A stretch of DNA of 6,195 bases from an uncultured Oribacterium sp. (GTDB lineage: Bacteria > Bacillota > Clostridia > Lachnospirales > Lachnospiraceae), in NCBI GenBank assembly GCA_900772695.1, contig CAAGRO010000273.1, positions 1 through 6,195 on the forward strand. The letters are read 5' to 3'. This document shows positions 5,758 through 6,195 of the stretch, piece by piece (positions within the stretch are counted from its first letter, which is position 1; each line of letters begins with the position of its first letter). The position numbers were made by a program, and so were the translations under genes. A model generated the notes under the pieces. It made no database searches, was not told where the DNA came from, and saw only the letters and a program-made list of their open reading frames with translations.

Positions 5758-5972
5758 CCGGTTTTTGCTTTTTTTCAGTTACAGATTTCGACAGATTGGT
5801 AACAGTTCAGCCGGGGTAATTTTGTAACCTGCATCATTTTCAAGGGATGTCCATACCAGACGCCTCTTCTCGTTTGCCTGCCCACCCCAGTATACATACT
5901 TTATCTGCTTGCATATTGGTCCCGCCCCGTGCAGGCAAACAGAAAATCGGCGCCTATTTTCGTTCGAGCGGG
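5758..5972. other. Region without a recognisable gene
   Basis: I see no open frame with a credible start and coding bias on either strand. The left end is the T-rich tract upstream of the tRNA promoter. A short direct repeat, ACAGATT twice, occurs at about 5782-5798. The right part contains the inverted repeat at 5859-5954. A TATACATACT string at 5891-5900 resembles a -10 but has no partner -35 at good spacing. Confidence 0.5.
5859..5954. repeat. Imperfect inverted repeat, arms of about 24 nt around a 49-nt centre
   Basis: GTTTGCCTGC (5872-5881) and GCAGGCAAAC (5931-5940) are perfectly inverted. The similarity extends outward to GACGCC (5859-5864) and GGCGCC (5949-5954), with about 19 of 24 positions matching. 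The centre (5882-5930) shows no coding potential. It could be a hairpin or a small palindromic intergenic repeat. No T-run or target-site duplication is evident. Confidence 0.5.
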
Positions 5973-6195
5973 TGATGCTGCATCAAAGCTGGGAAAAATG
6001 AGAAAGATGCCAACCTCAAGAGGAAGCCGAAGATCATAATGCTGTATCAAAACAGCCTAATATGAAAATGATGCTAACGGAAAAACGTATCTGGAGCTCA
6101 TGATGATGCATCAAATTGGCAAAAGATGAAGCTGATGCCAACAAAAATCAAACGAGATTAAAGAGTGTTGTTGGCATCAGGGAAGAATTCTGCCC
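5973..6195. repeat. Diverged tandem repeat with an exact 64-nt period, running off the window end
   Basis: Three units start at 5973, 6037 and 6101 and align without gaps. A fourth, with one inserted base, starts near 6166 and is cut by the window edge. The first 42 nt of each unit are conserved (about 30 positions identical in all three): a start like TGATGCTGCATCAAA, a central ATGA, and an end GATGCCAAC. The remaining 22 nt vary. Each unit carries an internal dyad: GCATC near the start can pair with GATGC near the end around a loop of about 21 nt. In unit 2 the first arm reads GTATC, which still pairs using a G-U. The repeats are too diverged and the variable part too short and related for a CRISPR array. 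No protein of normal size crosses it. I do not recognise the family. Confidence 0.75.
6132..6180. repeat. Perfect 13-bp inverted repeat within the tandem array
   Basis: CTGATGCCAACAA (6132-6144) and TTGTTGGCATCAG (6168-6180) are perfectly complementary around a 23-nt AT-rich loop. The left arm is the end of unit 3 and the right arm is the start of unit 4, so the stem joins neighbouring units. No T-run follows in the window. Confidence 0.6.

Noticed and set aside
5831..6074. Inverted 12-nt match GCATCATTTTCA (5831-5842) to unit 2 (6063-6074)
   Set aside because: The match does not extend on either side enough to call a fifth, inverted unit. It may be chance in motif-rich AT-rich DNA.
5973..6195. 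CRISPR array
   Set aside because: The period of 64 nt is CRISPR-like, but the repeats differ from each other at many positions, the variable part is only 22 nt and partly shared between units, and no cas gene is present in the window.

Overview
The window looks like chromosomal DNA from a Gram-positive Clostridia-type bacterium with moderately high GC, possibly Lachnospiraceae. The evidence is lipobox-type solute-binding lipoproteins, strong GGAGG ribosome binding sites, a YesM/YesN-type two-component pair, and a tRNA gene without encoded CCA. The family-level guess is inference, because no rRNA or marker gene is present.

Layout, left to right. Positions 1-229 hold two pieces of what appears to be one ABC-transporter solute-binding lipoprotein, in opposite orientation and meeting near position 100-108. 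The minus-strand piece has a proper RBS, signal peptide and lipobox. The plus-strand piece reads like the interior of such a protein. This is either a real inversion or a fold-back chimera at a contig end. Positions 230-510 are regulatory DNA with an elaborate minus-strand terminator and a probable promoter for the lipoprotein gene. Positions 511-4101 hold a minus-strand operon, transcribed from right to left: a COG1840-type solute-binding lipoprotein, a YesM-type sensor histidine kinase that overlaps it by 8 nt, and a YesN-type AraC response regulator. This architecture matches HptA-HptS-HptR of Staphylococcus aureus. It probably senses an extracellular solute and switches on the transporter whose lipoprotein gene starts at 229.

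Positions 4102-4286 are a divergent regulatory region. It contains an AT-rich -10 element usable on both strands, a perfect palindrome, and a 14-bp perfect inverted repeat that would form a large stem-loop in the leader of the rightward genes. Positions 4287-5579 hold a tight plus-strand pair: a DNPH1/Rcl-type 2'-deoxynucleoside 5'-phosphate N-hydrolase and an HD-domain phosphohydrolase. Together they suggest deoxynucleotide clean-up or salvage.

A convergent tRNA-Pro(UGG) follows on the minus strand at 5628-5702, with a textbook promoter and terminator. From about 5758 to the end I see no protein gene of normal size. This stretch is more AT-rich and holds an imperfect inverted repeat (5859-5954) and, from 5973 to the window end, a diverged tandem array with an exact 64-nt period that I do not recognise. 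The array and the stem-loop leader at 4173-4245 are the best candidates for something undescribed. The remaining genes belong to known families.
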